Source of the DNA: Mycteria americana
Lineage: Eukaryota; Chordata; Aves; Ciconiiformes; Ciconiidae
Reading direction: 5' to 3'
Length of the DNA stretch: 64,000 nucleotides
Assembly (NCBI RefSeq): GCF_035582795.1
Contig: NC_134365.1
Location: 140,829,077 to 140,893,076 of the forward strand
In this document: positions 25,901 through 37,357 of the stretch, in pieces
How the letters are laid out: the number at the start of each line of letters is the position of its first letter
Numbering within the stretch: the stretch's first letter is position 1
The notes under the pieces: model-generated
Databases searched by the model: none
Seen by the model: the letters and a program-made list of their open reading frames with translations, nothing else
What the model was told of the DNA's origin: nothing
Program-made: the position numbers and the translations under genes

Positions 25901-28900
25901 TCCCATGTTTCATTCCTAGAAGATTTTATCTTTAGGCTGGCAGTCATCAGGCTGAACTGGTTAAAGGGAACATTTCTTGGTGCCTCACACCAGCCTTTGT
26001 GAACTCGGCCTCATGCCATCCATGGCATAAGATTCCGGTCTTCCAGCACTAGTTCTGTTTAAAGAGAGATACTTGGACTGTTGGTTGGCAGTGAAGTATA
26101 TTCTTGACTTCAAGAACATACTTTTGAAGTCTTTGAAGACAAGAAGCATTGGAACAAGTTTGCAGATAGGAGATTACAGACAAAGCTGTGTAGCCGGCAT
26201 TGCAGAGATGAAATGAGTGTTTTCCCCAGTCTCTTAAGCTCCACATTAATCAAGTCAACTATTAAAGAGCTGTTAAATATTGTTATCAATGATTACTTAG
26301 GCAAGGCCCAAACTTCTATACGTTCATAGCGTATGTGGGATACCTGTATTTACAGTAACATTGGTTAACTTCCAGAGAATATAGGTAACTTTTCTTTTAA
26401 TTCCTATATCATAAACAGTAGAGTTAATGCATTTTTTACCCCTTCAAGGGCCAAGACTTAAAAGGGGAAGAAAAAAGTCAAAGCAAAAAGTAAGGATAAA
26501 AGCTTATATTGAGGGACCTGGGATGCATGCCTACATGTTATCATTTTTTTCGTTTAGCTCTAGGTGTGGGTAACTGAAATTTCCCTTTGGTACAGCAGAC
26601 AGCTACAGTAACAATACATCTGTCTCCTTAGTATTTGTTGGCAGTCCAGCTTGCTTTTGTGTGTATAAAGTAGAACGGAACTTTAAAGGCAGTAGCTCAG
26701 GACGTGCAGTGCATGGAGCGCTAGTAAAGTGGTTGAGACACTGCTGGCAGCAGGAGTCTGCAAAGAAACCATCATATCAGAATGAAAACAGCTGTCTGCC
26801 AGCACCATAAACTTTAGGAAATGTTGTGGGTGATTAGTTGCTGCTCCTAATGTGTGAAAGTTGGCCTGTCTGCATACAGGCAAAATAAACTCCCTTTTAC
26901 TTCTTGCCACTCATACATAGAAATCACAGGACATTATGGGATTGATTATAAGCCATAAAAGCCAGGAAGTTCAGTTTTAGAGTGAAAACCATGGCAATGA
27001 CTGTCTCTTTCTATTTGGACGTCGTTGTGTGAAAAGCTAAGGTGAAATGAGAAGGAACAGGAAACAAACCTCAAATGGAGAATAGGACAAAAAACTCTAA
27101 TGGGAAAAGCAACTTGGTCAGGAAGGAACACTCAAGCATATAACATAAGGCACCTGGCCTCTCTAAAACTTTTGGTTTTTAAGTAAACCTTAGTGGTCCT
27201 GGAACAATAGCGTGAGAACGGTCCAGCAAACACACATTCTGCTGAGTGCCACATAGTCTTTTTCCCTAAAGAAAGACATCCTTCCCATTTCCACCATCCC
27301 ACTAGCCAGAATATTCTGAATAAACTCCACTTCAATGAAAGCAAAAAGAATCCGGGTTGATTGCAAAGAAGAGAATATAAAAGGGTTTTTTTGTTATCAA
27401 ACCCCACAGTTGCATTTGTCTAGGATAAACTGCTTCACAGGTCATTTCAAAATCGAATCAACTCCAACTGTAAATCTGGGAATTTAACATGGATTAAAAC
27501 TATCCTTGTTTTGTGCTGCAAAGCAGTTTGAATGTTTTCTTTCTGTGAGAGATTTCTCTCGCTGAATTGATTATGAAATAGATGTGAAAACCAAGGGCAG
27601 AAGGTGGGGCTACTTATGTTTTTTCTTTTATATACCTCTGAGCCTTCTGCTTTAAGCAATCATAACAAAGATAAATATTTGTATAGCACCTGCCAGTCTA
27701 TGGCTTAAAAGCACTTAACACACTTACTATTGCACAGAAATAGAACAAAATCCTGTTCTAGGGTGAAAGGTAACTTCTAGCTGACAGCAATGCTGGAAAA
27801 CGGAAAGTAAACAGGACTTAGAGCAAAGTAAACCAGAACTATTCAACCTAGGAATTGACTAGAAGAACAAAGCTAATACTTCCACTGCTGCAAAATTTGT
27901 CAGCAGGAATTTCAAAGCCTGATTTTTCTTATCTTTCATAAACAGGCTGTAAATCTTAGGCCCCACAAAGTAAATGGATGGTTTAGTACTTACTCTAACA
28001 AAGGACAAGATTTTATTCCACCAATTTCATAAGCTACAGCCTTGGAAGAAATGGTAAGATCTGAGTCTAAGTGCCCACAAGGGGTTAAGAGGGGTTGTAG
28101 AAATGGCTAATGCTTTTGCCTAAGCAATAAAACTAAATTCTTGAGGGGACACTGCAACATTTTTGAGTGCTTTTTCCTCACAAAAATGTCACAAAAAGAT
28201 TTTTCTTTCATTCAGCATGATCCACTTCATTGTATTTGCAAGAAAAGTAAAGGAAATGAAGACTTTTACTCTTGGAAATGCCATTTTTGCTTTTTAATGC
28301 TAGTCAGCAGCCCAGTGATTTAGGAGTCATCCTCAGGAGAATACCAGAGCTAGCAGATGACGTCAGAGACAACTTTTTTTTTTTTCTATTCTTACTGGTC
28401 AACATTGACTAAATAATTAACTATTTACTAGAGAAAGCTAGGGAACAGCAGAACCCCAGGCCTTAGGTAAAAGTCCTAAAGGTTGTTCTAGAAACTCGCT
28501 CTCATTCTGTGAAATGCATATTCAGTATTCTGGGGAAAGTAGGACACCTCCAAGAGGAAGGCATGAAAGAGCCCTGCCTCCAGATGCCCTGTCTCACAGG
28601 ACAGATTTATTTCATAAGCATAAGCAAACTGCTAACTTTTGCATGTGTAACCATAATTATAGCAGAATTTAGCATTTTTTTTTTCCTTTTAAAACAGTTA
28701 GGAGATTTTTCTGCTTACTCGGGAGACTATTTTAAGAATCAATTTAAATAACCTAAATGATTGTGTATATATAGTACAAATATGCTAAATTTAACCTTTG
28801 AAGTAGTTCTTAGCTCTTCGGCTTCCAAAATGAAATCAACTGAATAAAAATTGCTCTGGATTAAAGAGGCATACTCTGTATTTCACTCTTGGCAGAGAGA

Positions 28901-29035
28901 GACCTCAGTCCAGGGCTGTAAAGGTACCTGTTTTGTAATAAGCAGCTTTGGTAACTAACAGCTTCAAAAGAGGTTTCACAAAATCTCCATCACCTCTCTC
29001 AGATCCCTCAGAGTCAGTAGGAATCTATTTACTCG

Positions 29036-29119
29036 CTGCCAGCCGCGTTGATCCAAACAAGCTGGTACAGGGCAATCACTGCCAGCCGCGTTGATCCAAA
29101 CAAGCTGGTACAGGGCAAT
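29036..29119. repeat. Tandem duplication of a 41-bp segment, period 43
   Basis: Two identical 41-bp copies at 29036-29076 and 29079-29119, from CTGCCAGCCGCGTTGATCC to ACAGGGCAAT, separated by CA. Each copy carries two CpGs. No other copies were seen in the window. Confidence 0.97.
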
Positions 29120-29448
29120 ACGTGCTATGCCATGACACTAACCCTGGTCCTGGGGTATTCTAGCTCTGTAGGTACAACGCTTACTCTCCACTAATCTTTT
29201 CTCCACACTTCCTAGGAGGTAGGGTTGTTGCTAGCCCAAGCAACAAATTGTGTTGCTTCCTGTTCAGGATCCATATCTTTCAGACCCAGCTACAGATCTC
29301 CAAACAAACGTGCTGTGCTTTGCCATGACTCCCTAAGCTTCTGGAGATGGCATCCAGCATATGGGAGAACTTGGTCTGTCTTAGCCAAGCCAGCCTTTAG
29401 GCACCCACCTCCCACCTTTTGGGGCTCACAAATCTGGCCTCTCCCCAG

Positions 29449-29488
29449 CCTGAGCTGGTGCTCTGGCACCTGAGCTGGTCCTCTGGCA
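29449..29488. repeat. Two 20-bp tandem units
   Basis: CCTGAGCTGGTGCTCTGGCA (29449-29468) is followed at once by the same 20 bases with one G-to-C change (29469-29488). It lies about 330 bp from the 41-bp duplication at 29036. Confidence 0.95.
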
Positions 29489-30766
29489 TTGCTGAACGTC
29501 ACAACCTGCATACTTTCAGGTACATGACCCAAGGAAGAAGCAGTGCACCAGAAGAGCAACACCTGGCTACAGGTGCCTCCTCAGCCTGGAGCTATCAGCA
29601 GCCACAGCGTCATCTCTCAAGGGACTGCCCTGACCTTCACGCTAGGAAAGAGCAGAGAGAAAAGCAGTCTTTGCCTTTCCTGCTGAAGCTGGGCCACAGG
29701 AATCCATGATGCTGTGCCACAGCATGCAAAGGGAAACGCTCTAGCCTAATTGCTGTGGCATGTACTTCAGAGGTGGGAGACTTCAGTTCTGTCTTTGTTC
29801 CCAAGCCTGGTGATATATATTTTACATGTAAGAAAGGTAACTAAAATACATAAGCAGGGTTGGGAGAAGGGGTGGGAATGCAGAGCTTCCTTCTCCTACT
29901 AACTAACTGCACTAATATCTCTCTTCTCCCTCCTGCCTTTCCCACGTTAATTTTTCTTGGGGGAGTGGTGGGATGGGGGGGTATCAGCCTCCTGAAAAGA
30001 AGCGGGGGGTGGGGATGGGGGTGAAAAGCCCTGAGCCCTCATTTTCTGCTTCCTGCTCAATGCGCTAGGTACATGTAAGATGCAGGCCACAGCACCAGCC
30101 CGCTCTGTGTGCTGGCTACAGTGAAACCCAGTCCTTAGCACTTAATTCTCATTATACTTTTAAAAGGGTATTTAAGCACTTAACTTGGGGTTGTAAATCG
30201 CACAGAAGCCTAAAGGTTACATATGGTAACGCTGCCCACCAAGGAGCCTACGATGTTTTCTAGACCTAACCAAATGCTTTACAGAGAAGGCCTTTTAATT
30301 CAATTCTCTAATAGTGTTTACGTATGTTTTAGAATCACCATTGCAAAATAAGATATTTCCATGCTCTAAGGGCCTCTCTGCATTCCCTACACAGACTTTG
30401 CTATGCTGGGAGAAATGCTTATGCAAACAGGAATGATGGTAAAGAAAGTGAAGAAGAAATATATCAGGACAGAAGAACAAAACTGCATTTCTTCTAGCTC
30501 CATCACCTTGGCTGTATTTTCTTCCTGACAGCAACTTTGAAATGGCAAAGGAATTCCTTCTTCTAACTCTTCCTGTGACCTAAATGCATAATTGATGAAA
30601 AACGTATTGGTTATATGAAAGCCTCACAGAAACCACCAGGAAAGCATTGCAGATTATTTTTTCCTCCTTTTGCCACTGTGTTTTTACAGATGTGAGATGT
30701 AGTTTAAGAAGCCAAAGCAGACAGTCTCGTTTTAGCCCTGCCAAACAGTCCAAACAAAGAAAAAGG

Positions 30767-30842
30767 TTTCTTTCTTTCCTCTTCCTTTCCCTTTCCCTCC
30801 AAGAGTATCGGTATATCGAGCTAAAAAAAAAAAAAAAAAAAA
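30767..30842 (+). repeat. Polypyrimidine tract followed by A20
   Basis: A TTTC/CCTTT-rich tract (30767-30800), a short gap, then 20 consecutive A at 30823-30842. The A-run has no recognisable retrocopy to its left, so I read it as a simple repeat. Confidence 0.9.
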
Positions 30843-30945
30843 GTATTAGCTTTTAATTGGCATATCTAAGAAAATTCATGAGAAAAAACTAGACGTTTAG
30901 AGCAAACAATTACACAGCTCTGATTCCTACAAGAATCAGAAGACA

Positions 30946-31076
30946 GCGGGCGGCAAGGACAGCCCGGCGGCCTTCGTCAGCCCGCGCACGGCCTGTGGCA
31001 CCGGTACCGCCAAGCCGAAGCTGTGAATGCCACCTAGTGGGCCGGGCCTCCGCGGCCCGAACCCGCTGGAGCCGTT
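30946..31076. promoter_or_regulatory. Compact CpG-dense block (candidate CpG island core)
   Basis: About 17 CpG dinucleotides in 131 bp, in surroundings that are AT-rich and CpG-poor. A second, weaker cluster follows at about 31165-31280. No coding frame is credible here. Such density usually marks an unmethylated promoter or regulatory element, or an inserted GC-rich element. It is below the usual length for a CpG island. Confidence 0.5.
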
Positions 31077-34000
31077 AAACTAAATCCCTCCTCATTACCC
31101 TGGCACCGATTAATACCTGTTGTGGCCTGAATCTAGAGCCAGTGGATCACAAAAATAGGGTGAGTGATCGGTGCAGTCAGCGGGTGAGAGGAGCGTTTGC
31201 CCCAGGGCGTTGCAGGGGGCCCCGAAACCTCGTCTGCTGGCCCAGAGGCAGCACAGAGCGCCCGTGCGCCGCGGCTAGTTCTTCTCATGCACACAAGGGC
31301 CTTGGCCTCTCTCAAGTGTCCTCTGGTACTTGAATACCCTTATAACAGGTCAGATCTTCTCTTTGAAGCTCAGATAAAAAAATCTAAATATTAAGACAAT
31401 TGTGGGGCCCTTTTGGCGCTGCAGGAACAATACGAGGATAGACAGTGGCTGGCTGCTGTGATAAATTGCCAGCCCGTCATGCTCGGTGCAGTCGGAGCTC
31501 TGGTAGATGTGACAATGGATTTGGGTTTCCCTTGATCTGGGAAAGGCCGACTGTGTGCATCTGTAAGAAAGTAAGCTCACTGCCATTCCTGGTATGGCTG
31601 TGTAGCGCGATGCAGTTAGTTACTCACTGAATGCTCCTCCCCTGACAAGCTGTGAGCTTAGCAGGAAGGAGCAGTGGGAAGGAAATGGCCAGCCAGGCCT
31701 TCTGAGGACCAGCTAAAAGGTCAGTCCCAACAGGGAGGATCCTTGGCCAAGTATCGCACTTCTCCACCTTTTCCTCTGGGCATTTCTGTTCCCAGAGCCC
31801 TACAGCACCAGGACAATGGAGATGGGAGGAGGTGGTGGTGGCAACGGCCTCCGGCTGTGCTGGGGAGGAGGTGTCCACGCTGCTGCTCTAACTTCTGTTG
31901 CGTGTTGCTCTAGGTAGAGACGAGCTCCTGGTGTTTCTGTGCGTGGGGCGTGGTGTGCCAGCGGTTCAAGGGAAGGGAGTGGTGCCGGTCAGGCTTTGCT
32001 GGAGGCTCTTTGTGCCGGGAACCAAGTGAATAAATAAATATGTTGCTGAGGGAGCATACAGGATGAAGGCATTACCCTGGCAGGGGTGGAAAGGGACAGC
32101 CGCTTGTTTCTTGTCCCTTACCTTGTGTCAGTAGGGAGTTGCAACTTTCCATTTAAGAAAGAGTAAACTTCCATAACATTTATGGGTGGGAAGAGAGGGT
32201 GCCTTTTGTGGCACCACGTTGTGTGATCTACAGAAGAGCAGGTCCCATACTTGTCTGTGAGGGGCTGGCCACCAGGCACCTGCGTATGCTCCAGCATGCC
32301 CCTTTGCCATAGCAAAACATTTTAGTCTTGCCCCTCGCTCCCTCCATGTCTATCGCAGCTGTTGCAGGTTTTTACACTGGAGAGGATGGTCAGTGTTAAC
32401 AGGCTGATGTGAAGGGTTTCCACTTCCTATACCATCTCTAGTGTAACTCTGGGGACCTACAGTAGAAATTGCAGGTGCTGGTTGTATTGGTGGGGTAGTT
32501 CCTGTTAGAAAGATGGAGGATGGATGTGCATTCAACTTTGCCTCTCCACAGGTCTTATTCTGGGCTGAATGTCCAGCTGGATCTCACAACGTCTGCATTT
32601 GGAACTTACACCAGCCACTTCTCACAGTTCCCTTGTTTCCTTGTGCACACAGACCTACCTCTTGAACACAAACATCTCAAGGGTTTCAGCATCCGCTTGG
32701 GAGGCAGGAGCCTTGGGTTCAGTTCTTGCCTCTCCATCCAGTGAGCAAATGTAACCACTGCCAAAAAGGCTGGTTTATTCCCCGATCTAATGGATATTTT
32801 CAGGGAGAATGAAACAACTTCAGTAAGAAGGACAAAATACTTCATACCCTCATGAACGGGGCATTGTCCTGAGAAAAAGGTATCTTGGCAAGGGAATAAT
32901 CCCCCCTTTCCACCAATATTGTTGAAGCTTGAACACCAAGTATAACATGGAGCCAGAAGAAGAGCAAATGAGAAGGAATCTGTTACTGTGATCTATATGT
33001 ACCAGGCTATCAGATGAGCAAGCTGGCTTCTGGTCCTGGTCCCTCAACAGCTTGTCTTTTACAATTCACCAGCACTGAATGTTTATTCAGTGGAAATAAT
33101 GCTGGGAACTAGACTATTGCTTAGTTAATGACTTTGTTCCTGGCAGATTTGCGTTCTGCACAATACTCCCACTTCAACAGAAAGAGCAGATGTGTTGATT
33201 TGTTTGGGGTTTTTTGGATTATTACAGAAAAGCTGCAGCAGGGAGGCAGAGTGGGCTGGGACTGGAGGCTGAACGAGGAGAAAGGCAGACGCATTCAGAG
33301 CAGAGCAGGAAAGTGAGAAAAGAGGGAGGGAGATGGGGGAGTTAGTTACCTGCCCTACCTGATTATTCTTACACAGAGGGAAAACTGGTACACTTGGAAC
33401 GCTGCCTGTGTACCTGGAAGGAGGCAATCTGGCATGGCGAGATTTACTAAAAAGGAGTTGCTGTAGCTGTTGAAAGTCCAGGGATTTCTATTGCCCAAAC
33501 CCAGCCTGGCAGAGAGAAAGGGAATGGTTTCATGTACGTTCATTCCTGCAGGCTTGGAAAGGAGAGGTGCAGCAGAGATTATGACTTACTCCTTGTGCTC
33601 CTGTGGTTACTGCTTTGTGGTAGGGTTCCTTAAAAGTTGAGATGTGGCCAAAACATAATTCAGATTCAATGTTGATTATCTGTGATGTGGAAAACCTTCA
33701 GCCAGACTATGTTTATACTTTTGTTCTATCTCTAATTATAGTACCACTTGAATTAGTTAATTGAATAAATAAGTAAATAATATGATGAAACAGGTGCTCA
33801 AATGTAGGACAGAGATTAAAAATCATGAATTATTACAATAATCCAAATGATGATTGATCTCAAGCAGTGACTGCAGAGATTAAGATTAAATATTCTTGTC
33901 AATGACAAATGGCTGTTAAGTGTTCTGTTCTTTGGCTTTGTTTGTTGGGGTTTTTTCAACCATTTGACCATTTGAATATTCTGTGCCAGTGAAATACCTT

Positions 34001-37000
34001 GAGGAATGAGAAACTGTGAAGCAACTGTTTAGCAGTCTGGAAACCAGGATTTTCAAAAGTGAGGAATTTTACAGAGGCAAACTCAGACTTTGTCCATTAT
34101 ATTCTTGTAACTGTACTTACATGAAGCCAAGTACTGTGTTCAGCCTACAGTAAGGTCTAAAACTGTGATGGACTCCTGCCCAGTGTAGTAGTTATGAGAG
34201 TATAAGCAGGAGCCTAAGTTCCCAATAAAAATCAAGATACAGAGTCTGCATCTCAGCATTGCTCAGAATAGCCAGCTGAGACATCTCCAAGGAGAAGTCT
34301 ACAAATGCTTGTAGGGCAATGCTCCTTCTGGCTTACCAGAAAGCCAACAGTTAGCAAAGCAGCAGCAGTTAGCAAAGAAAGAGCTGCGCTGGGGTAAGTG
34401 AGCTGCACTTAGAACAGGAGGCCAGGTGCCACTCAACAGCTAGTAGATCTGTATTATGGGGATTAGGACATTTATGTAACATTATAACTGGATCCCAGCC
34501 CCACCAGATCCCAAGAATCTCTAACCATGAGGCTACTGTGAAAAAGGAAAGGGCTGGTGATGGCACCTCTTGTGCTTTGTTTTCTTCAGGAACTCAGTGC
34601 TGACTGAGCCTTTGGTAGAGTTTATGATGTCCTCCATCTCATCTCTGAATTGCAACAGATCTTAGGTGTCTCGTTTCCCAGGCTTGGGGACTTCAAGAGT
34701 CTGATTGTCCCCTCTAATTCATTCAGTGATTTTGGTGCCTAGTGGTCTTCTAATCTGAGAGTTGGTGAGTAAAATTTGTCTCTAGGCAAAATGCAACTTT
34801 GGTAATGATCTAAACATAAATATACTTTATAAATCACAAGTCTTCAAAAATTCCATGTTACCTGGTGGCAAACTTTAGAAGTAGAGAACTACAGTTCATC
34901 TCACTTTTTAATTATTTGGAAAGGTCCTTTCCCATGGCACAATTATTGCAGCCACTCATTTCTACTGCATTTATCAAAGGAGAAACACTCAGCTAACATT
35001 TGACGCACCAGCCCTGCAGCACTCCACATCAAATCATGTGCAGCACAGTCACAGTCCAGTTCTCACTAACAACTGTTGAAAGAGCAAGCTTACTTCAAAG
35101 GGGGAAAAAGTTGTCTTTTAGAATACATTAGGAAAGAAAAATGATAACATTGGTTGTACTCAATAGAAACACATATGATTTTAGCTTTATTTTAGGTATT
35201 ACTCCCTCCTGGTGATTAAACTAGCCAGTGAACACTTCACAGGGGATGGTTCTCCTGAGAGTTAGATGCCTCTGTGGACATAACTTTGAGACAACAAAGT
35301 GACTCTCTCTGGCTAATATAGTTGACTATAGTTTCCTAAGCAATTTGCACATTTTTTCTGTGCCCCTTACTGAATCTTTGTGGATTAAGAAAGGCTGGTT
35401 AATCTGTAGGGTATGTGTTATAAAATGATGGCTGGCCCACGCAGACATTGCTCTGAATGCCGTGCAAGCCAGGAATGGACCACAGGGGCTTTGCAAATCC
35501 CCACAAAGAGCCATGCACTGATTTTTCAACCTGCAGAATAATTTCTCAACTGAAACACAGCTGAAGTGCCAAATACTGACTCTCCCCAATCTGACCATTA
35601 CGTATGGTAGTGTCTTCCTAACCAGTTAACTGCTGTGGCTGGGGAAAGCACTGTATCTATAGGAACACTGAGATTATTTTGACCCTGACTATACGAGATA
35701 ATTCTGAGGATAGCAAGGGTTGAAATCGTTAACTGTGCTCAAATTGTGCTTATAATGTGCTCAAACTGAGCATATTAATTATGCTCAGAATGCAAGAAAG
35801 ATTAAAGGAAGGATGCAGAGTTGACCAAATGCTGCAGCTACAGGTCAGCAATTCCTGTCTCAGTCTGCCTAAGAGCTCGTAACTGCTTCACGGTACAGTT
35901 CTCACAGTCATGTCCCAGCTCCTGGTTGCCTTCGCTGTGAATTCACTAGTTACTGGTTGAGATGGTGAACATATATAGATTGACCTGTGCAAATGCAGCA
36001 GCTATTTTTCTGAAGAGTTAATCTTTTTGGTATTGCGTTAAGATAGCAAGGCAAAACCAATCAAAAAACCAAGTGCAGCATACCAGTGCCAGTAACACCG
36101 TGTTTGCTGTGTCCTCCAGCAGGGAGCAATACAAAATCCTGTATGCCGTGAGGGGGGCCCATCCACCACAGGTGCACCTTTCTTGTGTGGGATACAGTGT
36201 CTGTAAGACTGTGCTTGGTGGGCATCTGGGCCACCACAGTGGAGAGGACTTGGAAGCAAGATCGCATTTGGAGTAGAGGAGCAGGACAGCACAGGGGAAT
36301 AATATTGCTTGTAGGAAATATATGGGGAGGAAGGGCCTCCTAAAGGAGCAAAAAGGCACATGGATGGCAATAGGCTATTTGGTTTAGACGAAATGAGGAC
36401 CTAGGCCAGGATACATGGTGCACAGCTGTAACAGGGCAGTGCTGAATTCCTCTCAACATTTTCTCTTCCATTTCCCAGCTCTGCCATCGCAAGTGATGAC
36501 AGGTAAGTCTAAGGCTCAGTTCCTCATGACCAACTACAAACCACAGGAACTATTACGACGTATTTAAGTTGCTGCACGCCTGATGCCTCCTGGCTTTTCA
36601 GTGTGTGCATTGGGCCACAGTAATCCATGGAAGAAGCTGGAGGCCCTAGGACTCCAGCACCAGCTTCTGAAATCTTAAATTAAGATATTGCTGATATATC
36701 AATTTTATCAAACTTGTTCTCTGGAGCATGTCTTGAAATCTGTAATGCTTCTTTTGGAGAAATGATTGATTAATGTCTCATTTTCACAAAGCCACAGTGC
36801 CTTTCTACTTGCTTGGTTAGTACGTTAATCTGGATGAAGCCCATATTCTTTGCTACTACCTGAAAGTTAGTCTTTGACAGAGATTTAAGGGATGTTTCAT
36901 CCAATTATAATGGGTATGATTGAACTTGCCCTTTTCAGTCTTTGGGCTTAGCTCTGAATTAAAGTGCAATTGAAAAATATACACAAAAACTGAAATAAGG

Positions 37001-37357
37001 GCTTTGCAACATCTAGCTTTAAAGAAGTTTCATGACTATTGTAAACAGAACAACTTGGTAGGAGAAATTTTTTTCTTCTCTTTTTAGATTTCTTTAATAA
37101 AGGATTTATGATGCTAAAGTAAAAAATATTTCTCTCAGAAAATAAAACAGCCAACTGTTAAGGCTGATTCTTTGAACTCCACTGCATGAACTTTACTAAC
37201 TCCCTACTTAATATTAGCTAACCCATAACTGAATTAGATATCCTAAATCATTCATTAGGCTTGAGTTATCCCTATAGGTGGGAAAAGGAAACATCAAAAT
37301 CATACAGAGACATTAAGTGTAATAATTCTCCAATTAATAAGATGTTCAGTAAATGTT
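31077..37357. other. Intergenic sequence between the CpG block and the CLCN4 3' end
   Basis: Unique sequence. Overlapping minus-strand frames at 36018-36370 (up to 113 codons) are the densest open region, but none resembles a known protein and no splice or polyadenylation context supports them. Confidence 0.55.
35766..35788. repeat. 9-bp perfect inverted repeat with TGCTCA half-sites
   Basis: CTGAGCATA (35766-35774), spacer TTAAT, TATGCTCAG (35780-35788). Just upstream, TGTGCTCAAA occurs twice (about 35736 and 35757). The arrangement resembles clustered binding half-sites, but no specific factor can be assigned. Confidence 0.85.

Larger units (their letters stand above)
15772..30945. other. 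Intergenic sequence without recognised genes
   Basis: Unique sequence, with GC-rich patches at 17470-18010, 18555-18665 and about 24300-24540 (the last containing a 16-bp palindrome, CAGCAGAGCTCTGCTG, at 24453-24468). The C tract lies at 19918 and small duplications at 29036 and 29449. Some stretches (for example 19380-19560 and 20150-20345) look like possible conserved noncoding elements because of their dense homeobox- and CCAAT-type words, but conservation cannot be seen from one sequence. Confidence 0.55.

Noticed and set aside
36018..36370. Minus-strand frames up to 113 codons, considered as a retrocopy of a small mitochondrial protein
   Set aside because: Attempted matches to cytochrome oxidase subunit VIIa-type proteins needed several frame changes and did not hold.
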